From Phoebastria nigripes (lineage: Eukaryota; Chordata; Aves; Procellariiformes; Diomedeidae), in contig JAYKAV010003365.1 of NCBI GenBank assembly GCA_035582835.1, positions 1,161,623-1,225,622 of the forward strand: DNA of 64,000 bases, in the 5' to 3' direction. The translations under genes and the position numbers were made by a program. Shown here in pieces: positions 38,251-49,870 of the stretch (the stretch's first letter is position 1; each line of letters starts with the position of its first letter). Below the pieces are notes generated by a model that did no database searches, was not told where the DNA came from, and saw only the letters and a list, made by a program, of their open reading frames with translations.

Positions 38251-39011
38251 AGGTGGAGCAGGACACAGGAGCTGTATGTTAGCCCTCAATAACGTAACAA
38301 TACAACCATAGCTTGTGAATTAAAAATATCTGCGACTTGCCCAGAACTTAAAAGTGTGAGTTCAGCATATGTTCTTTTTAATAGCAAAATAAGCACTGAT
38401 TGTATTATTTACATAGAGAAAGGATGCTCCATTTTTTAATCTAAATGAAGCAATTACAGTTTACGGCCTGCCACACCACAACATGCAGACTCCAGGAAGC
38501 TTGCTTCAGAACTGCTGCTTGTTGAACATTACGTGAAGCCTCACAAATACCCATTCAGAAAACCACTTACACACAAGAAAGACCCCCCAGAAACAAGGTA
38601 ATTGAGGGGTACATACCGAACACTACTTTCCTTACACCAAAGCAACACCAAGTTTTTGTAGCATAATAAATGTAAGATGTCCACAAGTACAACACAGTAT
38701 AACTGTTAGAGGAATACTATGTTACACGGCATATACACACCAGTAAGAAAAGTCCTATCCAAACAAACAAATTCTGCTACCTTAGTCAAAAAGGTAACTT
38801 TTTGTCATACTAAAAACGTCCAGCTTTCAAGACATGTTAATTCTAGAGAGGAAGAGTTCCTTTTTGCCTTACCTTCAATTTTTTTTGCCCCAAACAGTTA
38901 AAGCATATACAGCTTATCTGGAAACTAGTATAAAAGCAATCCTGTACAAATCTCTAATTTATTAATACAGCAGGCGAAATTGAAAAGCATTTAACAAGTG
39001 ACTCTCCTTAC

Positions 39012-39070
39012 CTTCAGCACAGCAATGAATGGTACAAAATTAGCTCTCTGAAGACCATTTTTATAGAGAT
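39012..39070 (-). CDS. AFG1L: AFG1L exon 7 (candidate arginine finger)
   Basis: A 59-bp exon completing codon 203 and encoding through residue 222. It reads DLYKNGLQRANFVPFIAVLK. R211 in NGLQR lies where AFG1/ZapE proteins place a conserved arginine, a candidate arginine finger that would act on the neighbouring subunit; this role is inferred from family position. The acceptor is ctttcag and the donor gtaagg, phase 0. The exon is isolated between introns of about 2.9 and 15.6 kb. Confidence 0.96.
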
Positions 39071-42012
39071 CTGAAAGAAAGGAAATCAGTACCATTTTGC
39101 TACTTAGTCTTAATAACAATGTCAGCTTGTCTTTTAGTCTGGCAAATAAAACTCGGTGTTNCTAGAGAGAGGAGGAACAAAAGGCGGAAAAGGAGAGCTG
39201 AAATTGATTTCTCTCCTTTTGCTGTATGAAAACTCAATACATTCTTAAGGAAGAAAGGAACATCCTGAGAAAGTCTGAAAAAGGCAGGGAGTGAAAGACG
39301 ACTTAAATCTCTAACAACATATAATTGATTTTAGCTGAAGAAATAAGACCAGCGTCTGTTTTAAAGTAAGGATATAAAAAAGGATTTGTAATGCTGGGTA
39401 TATATTGGTATGATTATAAGGCCAAAACTATGCAACTGCTAAGTTCCAAGTACTTGGCAGAGGGGAAAAACCAAACGTAAACTGAAAATACGCTATTCGA
39501 GTTTACAAAGTTAGTATCATTCTCATTCAGTGTACTGTAGTACACTTTATCTTCTAGCAATTCTACCAGGTACCCTCCGTTTTCCAAAGCCAAAAAAAAA
39601 AAAAAAGAAAAATGAAAATTAAATGAATATGTAAACTTATGCAAAGTTGCTAAAAATACAACTGAATTAAAAAAAAAAAAAACAACTAGAATGTTACATA
39701 ACAAAATGCAAATCTGCACTCAAAGAAAAGACAAATTATAAAAACAAACTGCAAAGCAGCATTTTATATCTTATTTATCTCTATATTTTATACAGCATAA
39801 AGTTCTGTTCTCTGGAAACTATCCGACTGCCCAACATGTTCATTGAAAATGTTATCACTTAAACTGTACGATGGGCTGCTCTTTTTCATTAATATTAGGA
39901 AGCCTTATAAAAAGGCAGTATAGCACCTATGACCGACAGGAGGAATAAATAAGAGAACAGACACCTGGCGGAGATGTCACCAAAATTCCCTGTGAAGACC
40001 ATGCGAGGTTATTAATACCACCTGTATTCCCCATAATGCCTGAAGGCTACAACTAGGCTAAAACTTTTATGCTCTACCGCACCTCATGATGGACAGAAGA
40101 TACAGTATGCATGAGAAACCAACAGGACACCTACAAAATGGTTTTCACAAAATTGGATACGTACACAGAAACATTTAGGAAAACTATCAGTGAAGGTGAT
40201 TCTGCACTCTAATTACTAACAAAGTTGTATGAAGCCATGCATCATTCTCATTCTTAACTCTGCAAATCACGATAGCTATACATTTGTTAAAACAGCAACC
40301 AANTGCATATTTACTTGCAAAAATTAGTGAACATGTAACAGTACTATAAGACAGCTACTTCTGTTAGTTCTTCTAGTTAATAAGGCTGTGAGTTTTGTAT
40401 TATGTCTCTGTTTTGTGAGGATGACAAAAATAAACAGTAATTTTGGTGGAGAAATGAAGCCAGGATTCCTCAAACACTGTACCTCAGTATTTCCCCTCAT
40501 ACTCCCCTGGGGCAGAAGTTTACCATGGTTAAGCATATCACTAACGGTGGGGTACAGCTGGGTACATCTGCTCTCTAATGAAAAAAGCCACTTTTCCCCT
40601 TTGTATCCACAAGAAACGAATCNCTCAATTCAGTCTTAAACCTTGATGCAGCATACTACACTAACCCAACTCTTTTTCCTGCAGGAGGATTTCAGACACA
40701 CNCCATGAGCGTGCAGGAGTAGTGAGAAGGGAAGAAGAGACAGGCATTGACCAACATCTGGACTGCAACACACCTCAGTTCTGGAGACGCNGTTCTTGAG
40801 ATTCTCTGTTGGGTAGCCAGTACAAGTGGATGTCTTTCAGGTTGACACAGTGACTTAGTATGTATTAAAAAAACCCATATGACAATAATGGTCAGAAATT
40901 GACATCTCAATTTAAGATGTGGGGTACAATCCCCAAGTTACAATGAAAATCTCTCCTGAACTTTAAGGAGTAGTGCTTCAAAAAACACAAGGATGGTTCC
41001 CAACTGAGTAAGACACCAGCACCCAGTTTATCTGTAGTTAACGCAACTACAATAGTTATTATTTCATCTTGTTTGCTCAAACAAGGAAAATAAACCAATG
41101 GGAAATTACTTCCCCCTCTAGTAAAAACATTTGTATGTTTTTCTTCTCTCTTTTTTTTTTTTTTAAGATAAAGAGCATTGTAAATCTTTAGTGATTCTCT
41201 TTTACTCAATTAATTTGGGTAGAAAAATTAACTGGTAGTTACAGTTAATACTCTAACTCTTCAGTATTTTTTGCAAACATTTGAAATTAATCAATCTAAA
41301 GTGTCATAGAAGTTGCATAAAAATTATGCATTATGCTAATTGCTAATGCTACACTATAACAAACATTTTCCTCCTCTACNAAAAATTACAATTACTGCTT
41401 GGTTAAAACCCATACAGATTTGGGGACTTTGTAGAAGGATCTACCCAGCTNGTCACTCTCTATCTAAAAATATTGCTAGAAATGGAAACAAGTCTCCACC
41501 TAAGTAATTCCCAATGAGTGACCTCAAACGAGGCTGTGAGAATGGCATCTTGATAAGGGGTTCTCCTTTGAGCTGGTGGATCAAGTCTGCAAGTTTCCGA
41601 GTTAGAAACCGGGAACAAATGTACTCTCATTTCCCCTCTCTTCTGCAGAATATGATCTTTTCCCACCCTGGAATACATCCAAAACAGAGGCAATATTTCA
41701 TCCCTCCTCAACTCCCCTGTACCCAAATACTCTCCCACTGGTTTGAATAGAGTAGAGAAGATCAGAAAACACAGAAGGATTTGCAGGGAGGTCGGGGGAG
41801 GAACACCTTGAGTTTGAGAGGAGAGGAGTAAGACTTAGTGAAAAACCTTTCTTCCTTAAGAACACAAAAAAACAGGGCACAAATTGGAATATCTCAGATT
41901 CTTGAAGACCAGAGAGTTTATTAGTATTAAATACTATACGATTTTAATACGATTGTTTTGTAAGATACTGAGATTCATTGTGTTTGGATAATACTAGCAT
42001 GTTTGCTTTTAC
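39071..42012 (-). other. Intron 6 of AFG1L (2.9 kb)
   Basis: Non-coding sequence between exons 6 and 7; several single-N positions and short A or T runs, no recognised element. Confidence 0.85.
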
Positions 42013-42112
42013 CTTCTGGTGGCCTGTTAGATGTTGCCACAACAACAACCCCATTTTGGAACAGATTTTCAAAAAGCTGCTTCAGAATCATGGCATCAGC
42101 AATGTCAGTGAC
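42013..42112 (-). CDS. AFG1L: AFG1L exon 6 (sensor 1)
   Basis: This exon encodes residues 170-202 plus the first base of codon 203. It reads [20 protein letters not shown], then [13 protein letters not shown]. The hydrophobic strand ending ATSN (195-198) is the sensor-1 region, with N198 as the likely polar sensor residue, followed by the family motif NRPPEDLY that runs into exon 7. The acceptor is tctacag and the donor gtaaaa, which departs from consensus at +5 and +6. The intron is phase 1. Confidence 0.96.
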
Positions 42113-44334
42113 CTGTAGAAGACAACACATTTGTTTTAGCTTGCTTTCAGCTTCTGCCGCAATAGATCTGCAAGTGGCTTTGTAGCTAGGAAAAATGCTT
42201 GTTAGTGAAAGCCATGGAGAAAGATTCTAATTATTGCTTGGTGAGAAAAAAATAAAAGGGATAATTAATAAGCAGTGAATGTACCACGGTCTCTCAAAAC
42301 TTGCCCACTCTTTATTGCGGAACTCCGCCATTTCTTTACCAATTGCTAAATGATTCCATGTTAACTTCTATTATAAAACTACAGGTGGGAGACACAGAAA
42401 ACAGACCTAAACATTTAAGAGGCCTAATTAATTAGAAACAACATGAAAAAAACAAGACAGAAAGAAAATACACACCGGCTGTTTTACATTTCTATTACCT
42501 TTGAGGCAAAGGTTTGCAGAGGTGAATTTAAACGGTCATGGGACTTCAGAAATAAAGACAAGTAGCCAACTATACATAATCAGCTGCTGTTGAAAATAGA
42601 ATGATATGACATAGATACTATTGTGTGATTGTTACAAAAAACAATTCAACAGATGGCCCATCACAAAAATAAGCAATTTCATTGTTCTTTTTAAGTGCCT
42701 TCTATTACTGTCCATGAATAATCAAAAGGCATAGCAGTCACTTCCAGCACAGTCAGCCTCTTCTAACCTTCAGGCACAAAACACGAATAAAAAATAAAAA
42801 TGGGTGGGACAAGTGATGGGGGGAGAGGGGGAGCCGAAGACTAAAAAATAAGCCATAAAGTAAAATTTCTTTAAATATCTAAGTTTAGCTTAACAAACTT
42901 GCTTTACAGTACCAAGAAATAAAAGGAAACAGAAACCACTCTGTACAAATGAAAAAAATGTAATAAATTTTTCTGAAAAAAGCCCATTGTTACAACAGCA
43001 ATTTATATTTTACAGGAGTTCACCAGCTGAGATCAGCAATCCTAATTAGTAAACCATCTTTACTATCATTACACTTGTTTCTCCTGCATTCCCTTTGATT
43101 ATTATATAGACACTTGTTGCATTTTGACTTACCAAAGCAGACCTCAATTCTGAGGAAATAAAAAAGTAGTGGCATGCTGAGAGTTATACGCACTCATTAC
43201 ACAACAGACTGACAGATTGCTATGCTTTCACCAGTTTAGATGTGTATGCTGTGATAGTAATATATCTACAGAAAGACTTTAACCAGCATAATTTTTTTCC
43301 CTACTCCACCACCACCCCACCTCCATCATCCCCCCATTTCTAAATTTCCTTTCTGGGCAGCAAAAAAAATTAATTCTACACTAGAGACAGTAAAAGACTT
43401 AGGTTACATTTCTGACAGCTAGTTTGGAAGCAATAACGTTCATAAGGAACCATATGGAAACACCAGTTTCCTTCTTCCAAAGATTTCTTCTAATTAGTTC
43501 TATGGAATGCATTAATATGGAAATCTGTTTCCTTTTTCAAAAATAAACTTTTACACAATCAGTAACCCACCCCTCAGATTTGCACATCCCTGATCACTAA
43601 GATCCGATATTCCACAAAGCATGTAGTAATTCACTATTGTACTATATGTCTAATATATCTGCTTATGCACCCACCTATCGATAATTTATTTCTTCTGAAT
43701 ACTAAAATTTAGGAACTTTCCCTGTTCCTAAAAAACAAGACACACAAGGAATCAACATATATGTGCATTTTAGGGGTAACTGAATTTCTTGTATCACAAA
43801 GCAAACCTAATGAGCCAAGTTTTAAAAATGTATTATATAAATCATGTTGTTACAAACTTTTTTGTTTAAAAATATTATAAGGCATGCTACCTTTAGAAAA
43901 CAGGGAGGGAAAGAATATTAATGCTTACATAAAAGAAAAGAATTAATAACATTCCCTTATTAATGAGAACCGTTATTTGATGTGGAATTCTGATGTTTTC
44001 AACTCCATTACAAAAAAAAGAACTCTCGAAAGTTCTGTCAAAAAGCAAGAGCCATTTTGAGAACTGGGATGCAAATATGAGCTCTTTTTATCTAATACAG
44101 CTTGGGAAAGACAGAAAATTTCTACAAGGTAAAGCAGGTAGAAGACAGTAACTAAAGCATTGTCATTTCTCATGTTTTTTACTGTATCCAGCATTCATTG
44201 CAACAGGGAACAAAAGCAAAGGCTACAAATTACCAATAAGGAGAGCCTGCTAATGGAGAGAATGGAGAAATTTCATTAGCATTTAAGAGAAAAGATTTTT
44301 ATGACCTAGTGCTGCTTTCCATTATGACTCACAT

Positions 44335-44371
44335 TAAAAAAAAAAAAAAGAAAAAAGAAAAAAAGAAAAAA
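44335..44371. repeat. A-rich tract
   Basis: Runs of A separated by single G; low complexity. Confidence 0.85.
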
Positions 44372-45409
44372 CACTAGACTAATAGTTAATTTACATGTGT
44401 AAGTGCCTGAGACTCAGTCATCCACTGATTGGTACAGTTCCACGTAATGAATGACAAACATAAGCATGTATTATCAGTAATTAGTATTAGCACAAAAATA
44501 AGAGCCTAATTTTTATTAGAGGCTTTTAATAGCATGCAGGTTAGTAAAAACTCCTTAAATTGTAGTTTGCTTTAAGTCCAAGTGGTACCAATGGTATATA
44601 AAAAGACTAACACTGTATGATCATCCAGCTTACCAAGAAGCAGGGATTCTGTTTTCATTATTAATACTAACTAACATAGGTTACAGTCACACGCCAAAAT
44701 TAGAGCTTCTAATTACCTGTGTATAGTTATTTGATCGCTAAACAATAACTAGTCTCTTTTTATTGGCCAAACTCTGTGTTCTGAAACATCAAAATTATGA
44801 TTACAAATGGCTTAATTCTAGTTTTTTTCCTTCAAAATGAGGACACATTTTTATAATGGCTTAAGACTTTCGTGATTTAAAAAAAAAAAAAAACAAAAAC
44901 AAACAACACTTTAATATTTACAGTAAACTGTATGACAAAGATCAGTAAGAAGTAGCAATGCTTTAATAACCTGGGAGCCTGTGGGTCAGGCAAATGCTGA
45001 CGAAAAACCTGCTTCAGAATGGACAAACTCAGAGGCTTAGTGCCATCACTAAGGTCCTGGCTATCACACAGTATTTGCAAAAAAAAAAANCATTTAAGAC
45101 ATAGTAATTATTTTTTTTTAATATGACAATATTTTGGAACACACAAAACTACTTTTAAAAGTACTGAAATATTTTTCTACATCAATTAGTCAACTCTCCA
45201 CTTATTCGACAGTTCTCTAGGCTTTGCAAGAAGATTCTGTTCAGAGTACTTCTGTTTTGCTTTAGCCCACTCTCAAAGAGGAATGTGCAACCTCAGCAAT
45301 GCTTTTGTCTTTTGAAATTCTGCATTTGTTTTCCTCTGAAATATGGACATTAACAATACTTTCTGCTGTTCCTGTTACAATATCACTTGTCTGTGTGTCC
45401 GATCTTAAG

Positions 45410-45410
<1 letters not shown>

Positions 45411-45437
<27 letters not shown>
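45411..45437. repeat. (TAAA)n microsatellite
   Basis: Nearly seven perfect TAAA units. Likely polymorphic in length. Confidence 0.95.
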
Positions 45438-45440
<3 letters not shown>

Positions 45441-47204
45441 CAGCTTATTCTCCTTTTTTCCCAACAGGTATTTGAAAGCAACCTGAAGTGTTTCAAGCAA
45501 ATCTCAATAGTTTTCTGATGTTTCCTCCACACACAAGTATTTTGCCAAAGTATAGACCCAACTTGACTTTCCACCTGTCAAAACAGACAGTAGCTTTGTC
45601 TGCAAGTCAGAGCAGTATATGTTATGAGTCTCCAGCTCTTTCCAGTTTCATTTTAATCTAGCAATTCTTTAAATATGAGTGAATCGGAGCCCAGTGAAAT
45701 CTAGCCATTATCTCCACTGGGGAAATGAGCTGCAAACATCCTGAATTAGATATGGCTCCTTATTATCAATGTTAATTGTGTCACCATGTGAGCTGCTCTT
45801 CCAGTCACTGCACTACTTTATGACTATTTAAGTAGAAGGTTTCTTATCCCAAATTCAGTGCCTTCTGCAAAATTTCAGAAAGCTGGGACTTCAGAAAGCT
45901 TCAGTAGGCAAAGCCTGCATAGCGTTCCATGCTACAGAAAATCAGTCAAGAAATCCAGCTGTTCAGAAATCTGTGAATTTAGAACATTAGTACACCCAGA
46001 ACAAGTAGATTTTTAAAATTCACGTAAGAATGCAAAGTCTTAGATACATATTTTAAAGTATAGTTCTTGTACTACTTTCCAAACTGTGACTCACCGACAA
46101 AACCAGGTGATTTTTACAACTGAAGTGATTGATGTACCTCAAGCAAGTCAGCAGGGGGAGCAGGTAATCAATTTGGAAACAAAAAATACCAGAGTCTCTC
46201 CCCTTAAAATGTGGAAACATGACAGTCTGGAAACACAGCAACACCATGAAAGCAGTGGGCATTTATACAGAAAAGCAGGTATTTACACTAATACATGGTA
46301 CAGCAAAGATGCCTCTTTCTACCATTTGAGCATTTGATGTCATGACAGTTAACNTTCCTCCCTGCCCTCTCCAAACCCTTCCATTTCTTCATAGTGTAAA
46401 TACAACTGTCTCTGTATTTAGATTTTATACTGCAAGTTTTGGAAGCCCAGCATTTGTATTCACTAGATAAAGCATAATTTAAATGATCAAACAGCAGCAA
46501 TTGCAATGACCCCACACATTCTGAAACCATAGATCAAAGGACTACCCCTTGTCAAAAAATCCAAGAGTAACTTAAAACACCTACTACTTTACAGCTACAA
46601 AAATCCCCTTCACGGGAGCTGATCGTAAACTGGTTATCTTCTTGGGTGCGCAGGCTTGTAAAATAATAGCTATTGCTCTATCCATTTCAGTAATGTATTA
46701 ATTTAAGAGTATAACACAATTTACAGTGAATAGATGATTCTTTCACTATTGGTGATTTGAGAACTAACACAGATCTGTTCTTATCTTGCTCTGCATTTTC
46801 TCTCTGAATTAAAAAAATCTCAGCTGATTAGAGCTGTCAAATACCTCTAGCCTCTCTCCTAAAAATTTCTATAAAGCAATTCTACGCTTAAATTTGTGAC
46901 ATGCCCTTAAAGCAAAATTCACAAGCTGTGTAAAACAAATGAAACAACCAAGTTAGCTTGGGCAAAGATCATTTTATGAGTTTATTTTTAATTTTCACAT
47001 TTAATTCAGTAAAAGTTTCTTAAAATGTTAGTTACATTGATATAACCTGGCACTGCCATGCCAAAGGCTCCAGTAACTCTAGGAAAGAATTTAGGTTGAA
47101 TTTGGCATGTTATTTCCATGTCCTTAATCACACTGAGACGATTTTGTTGCATGATAGGAACTACAGCAAAGACCAGGCATGCCAAGCAAGTATCAGGCAA
47201 CTAC

Positions 47205-47275
47205 TCTCCTGGGTACTGTACAGACAATACAGGATGATAGTCCCTGCCCTGAAGTACTCATGAGCCTCTCGCCAA
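47205..47275 (+). repeat. Old interspersed-repeat motif, copy 3
   Basis: Contains gggtactgtacagacaatac and tagtccctgccctgaagtac. It has the same block order as the copy at 26925-26990 and shares the CCCTGCC..GAAGA pattern with 9489-9537. Confidence 0.4.
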
Positions 47276-47548
47276 ACTCTAATACCACCTTGTATGACCA
47301 GTAACTAGACTGGTAAATGAAAGCACTATAAGGGGACTTACCCCNCCAACTTGCATTTTATCTCCTGGAAAAAAAAAAAACCCACCATCTTCAAAACTGT
47401 GAAATGACTTCTACTCTTCAACTTCTACAGTTCACTACTGGCCAGTGATTCAAATACTATATTAGCAGTAACAAGTGTCATATTTTAAGATTAAAAGTAA
47501 TTTTATGAAGTTTCCCTTGAAGCAAAAGAGTAATCTCTGACTTCTTAC

Positions 47549-47679
47549 CTGAAATTCATCAAAACATAAGAGAGCAGCCTCTTCACTTATTTCCTCTGCT
47601 ACTGGTGCAATTGGGTCATATGATTTGGCCATAAATCCTGCCTTTCTTTTTGGCAAGCTCTGCTTAAGGCGATGTATTC
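47549..47679 (-). CDS. AFG1L: AFG1L exon 5 (Walker B)
   Basis: This exon encodes residues 127-169. It carries IHRLKQSLPKRKAGFMAKSY, then DPIAPVAEEISEEA, then LLCFDEFQ at 162-169. LLCFDE is the Walker B strand: D166 would bind magnesium and E167 would activate water for ATP hydrolysis. DEFQ with the following VTDIADA is a signature of AFG1/ZapE-type ATPases rather than of other AAA proteins. The acceptor is caactcag and the donor gtaaga, phase 0. In human AFG1L the equivalent segment is almost identical, which makes this the best single anchor for the gene. Confidence 0.97.
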
Positions 47680-49082
47680 CTGAGTTGATAAAACAGAAAA
47701 GAACAAATATTTCTTACTACTTTTTCTAAGATAGGGAGAACAAAATTATTTAGCTGCCAAATAATAAGTAACCCAGTCCAGTAAAAATAAGAAAGCTTCA
47801 AATTTAGTCCAATTTCAAGAGGGCAAAACAGTTTTCAACCACATCCAGGCAACTGTTAAAAGCTCACAGATTCTGTGATTCATATTTTCTTGTTTAGAAA
47901 TATGTAAAACAAAAATCAAAGAACCCTTGAATGCTATGCACCTATACTTTATCTTTTAAAAACTTATATAAATTAGTTTTATCTTGCTCCAATTCATGAC
48001 CTTAGTTTCAGTTTCGCTTTGTAATTTGGCATTTTCTGTCTTAATCTTCTCTCTAAGTATGAAAAACCCTTATGGTGTTTACAAATCAATGGCACAGCTC
48101 TGTGCACTGCATGTTCTGAAAGTATACTTAGAATGCATTTAGTTAAAAGAACTCATAGCAACTCAGTTATATTTTAAAATGTAAAGATGATGATACTGGC
48201 ACAAAGTCAGATTATTACATCCATACTTTACTGTCTCATGGATTGTATTCCATCTGAGTATAAACATTCGGAAAACAAAGATCCTGCAGTAAGAAGCTAC
48301 TTTTGTTAAGATTAAGCACAAATGACAAGAAATGGAAACAAAAAATCTCAACAGTGACCCAACAATGATAGAAAAGAGGGCACTAAAAGTGGCATAAGTT
48401 ATTTATACTGATGAAAGCTTCCCAAGAAAAATGCAGCTGTCACAATACTTGTAAATTACAGCATTATTTAACAATTTCACAGTATTTTAAGGTCATAGAA
48501 TTTAGAAACAGAAGCAAATTTTAAAATATCTAAACCAGTATCTCCATCAAAATTAAGTGCCTTATTCACCCTGTCAGAAAATTTTCTGAAACTTAGGATG
48601 AACTTCCTTCTATTATTGTTTCCTCTAAATTACTGATAGTATTACTAAGTTTGCCAACCAGAACAGTTCTGATTCTCCTTGGCATTTATACCTGATTTAG
48701 TTCTTGCTTATTCAAAATGCAGATTGAATTTAACCTTTACTGTTTCAGTTTTAGCAATTGCCTTCCTCAGACTGCATGTAAGCTAACTGGTAACTGGAGA
48801 ATATTTAGTTAAGGATTTAATCCTAACTATACACCCAAGTTTTCTATACAATCAGGTATACAGAATCTTTGAGAAAAGATACTTGAGAAATAATATGCAA
48901 TTAATATCTACTCTGGTATGACAGACAATGCTAAAATCCTTTAACTTCTCTCCTTTTTTTTACTTTTTTTTCTTAAATACTTAAATAAAGTTACGCTGAT
49001 TAATATGAATATGAGAATGAGAGACTTTTTTATAGATATCGTATTTCATAAAATTCTTGTAAATACCTGTGTCTGCACTTAC
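47680..49082 (-). other. Intron 4 of AFG1L (1.4 kb)
   Basis: Non-coding sequence between exons 4 and 5; nothing recognised. Confidence 0.85.
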
Positions 49083-49184
49083 TCTGGTGTACATCTAGCA
49101 TGAAACCATGAAAATGGACTCTCTTTTTCCTTTCTACTTCTAAGTGAGAATAGAACATGTCCATCACCATTGTCTTCCCTGTGC
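49083..49184 (-). CDS. AFG1L: AFG1L exon 4 (Walker A lysine)
   Basis: This exon encodes residues 92 (second part) to 126 (first base). It begins TGKTMVMDMF, so that with exon 3 the motif GDVGTGKT (89-96) is complete, K95 being the phosphate-binding lysine and T96 the magnesium-binding residue. It continues with RKKRVHFHGFMLDVHQ, a strongly conserved AFG1 block. The acceptor is atttgcag, and the donor gtaagt falls after the first base of an arginine codon that exon 5 completes. The acceptor lies only 634 bp from exon 3. Confidence 0.96.
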
Positions 49185-49818
49185 CTGCAAATAAAAAACA
49201 AAAAAAACCACCCAACAGGTAGTTAATTTAAGAACAGTATGTACTGATTACAATAATGATTGTTCATTAGCTTTGAACTAATGAAACTATACTCTTCCAC
49301 AGAATAAGTATAAGACCAGACTCTTTGTGAAGAACAGTTATATTTTCTGCTCAAAAACTTGGAACAACTGCATTTTTATTTTTCTGTTTTAAAATTTTGA
49401 TCCATACAGAAATGACCCAAAGGTTGCACAAATGGCTCCACATGCATCCAGAAAACATCCTTAGTAGTTCCTTCTGAAAAGCAAGTATGTTTTCATGCTG
49501 CATTGTTGCAATTAGAATATATAAATTCTCTCCGTGGACCCCCAATTACTTCCCAAATTCTTAAATTGCATTCTTAAATATTAGTGAGTGGGTAACACAG
49601 GAAAAAAAACTACACATGGTAATGTAGTCCAATCCAACAGCTTCCAGAATTCACAGTGTAATTGTATTAAATAACATCATAACATGGAAGAAAACTAATC
49701 CTGGAAAATTCATTAAAGCAATAATGCTACATAAACATAAAGCTTTTAGACACTTCAGAATTTGAATAAACATGCATTTAGAGAAAATTCNATTGGAATT
49801 GATGCAAATGTAACTTAC
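49185..49818 (-). other. Intron 3 of AFG1L (634 bp)
   Basis: Phase-1 intron that splits the Walker A glycine codon. No element is recognised. Confidence 0.88.
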
Positions 49819-49870
49819 CAACATCTCCATAGACATAAAGACCTTTTGGAGGTTTGTTTTTTGCAAAGAG
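49819..49870 (-). CDS. AFG1L: AFG1L exon 3 (start of Walker A)
   Basis: A 52-bp exon encoding residues 75-91 plus one base of codon 92. It reads LFAKNKPPKGLYVYGDV and then G is split across the intron. PKGLYVYGDVG is the beta strand leading into the P-loop, so the ATP-binding site is formed by exons 3 and 4 together. The acceptor is atttgcag and the donor gtaagt. The exon is short and easily missed by gene finders, but its phase (1) matches exon 4 exactly. Skipping it would remove half of the P-loop and shift the frame. Confidence 0.95.

Larger units (their letters stand above)
23440..39011 (-). other. Intron 7 of AFG1L (15.6 kb)
   Basis: Non-coding sequence holding a CR1 3' end at 31990-32045, a MIR-like piece at 38200-38250, an old repeat motif at 26925-26990 and low-complexity tracts. 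No exon of AFG1L is missing in the frame across this intron. Confidence 0.85.
42113..47548 (-). other. Intron 5 of AFG1L (5.4 kb)
   Basis: Non-coding sequence with an A-rich tract (44335-44371), a (TAAA)n microsatellite (45411-45437) and an old repeat motif (47205-47275). Nothing else is recognised. Confidence 0.85.

Noticed and set aside
45007..45060. Possible extra exon on the minus strand of intron 5, with an AG after a T run and GT after CTGAAGCAG
   Set aside because: The peptide resembles no AFG1L segment, and exons 5 and 6 already join perfectly at VTDIADA. Chance splice-like sites are common.
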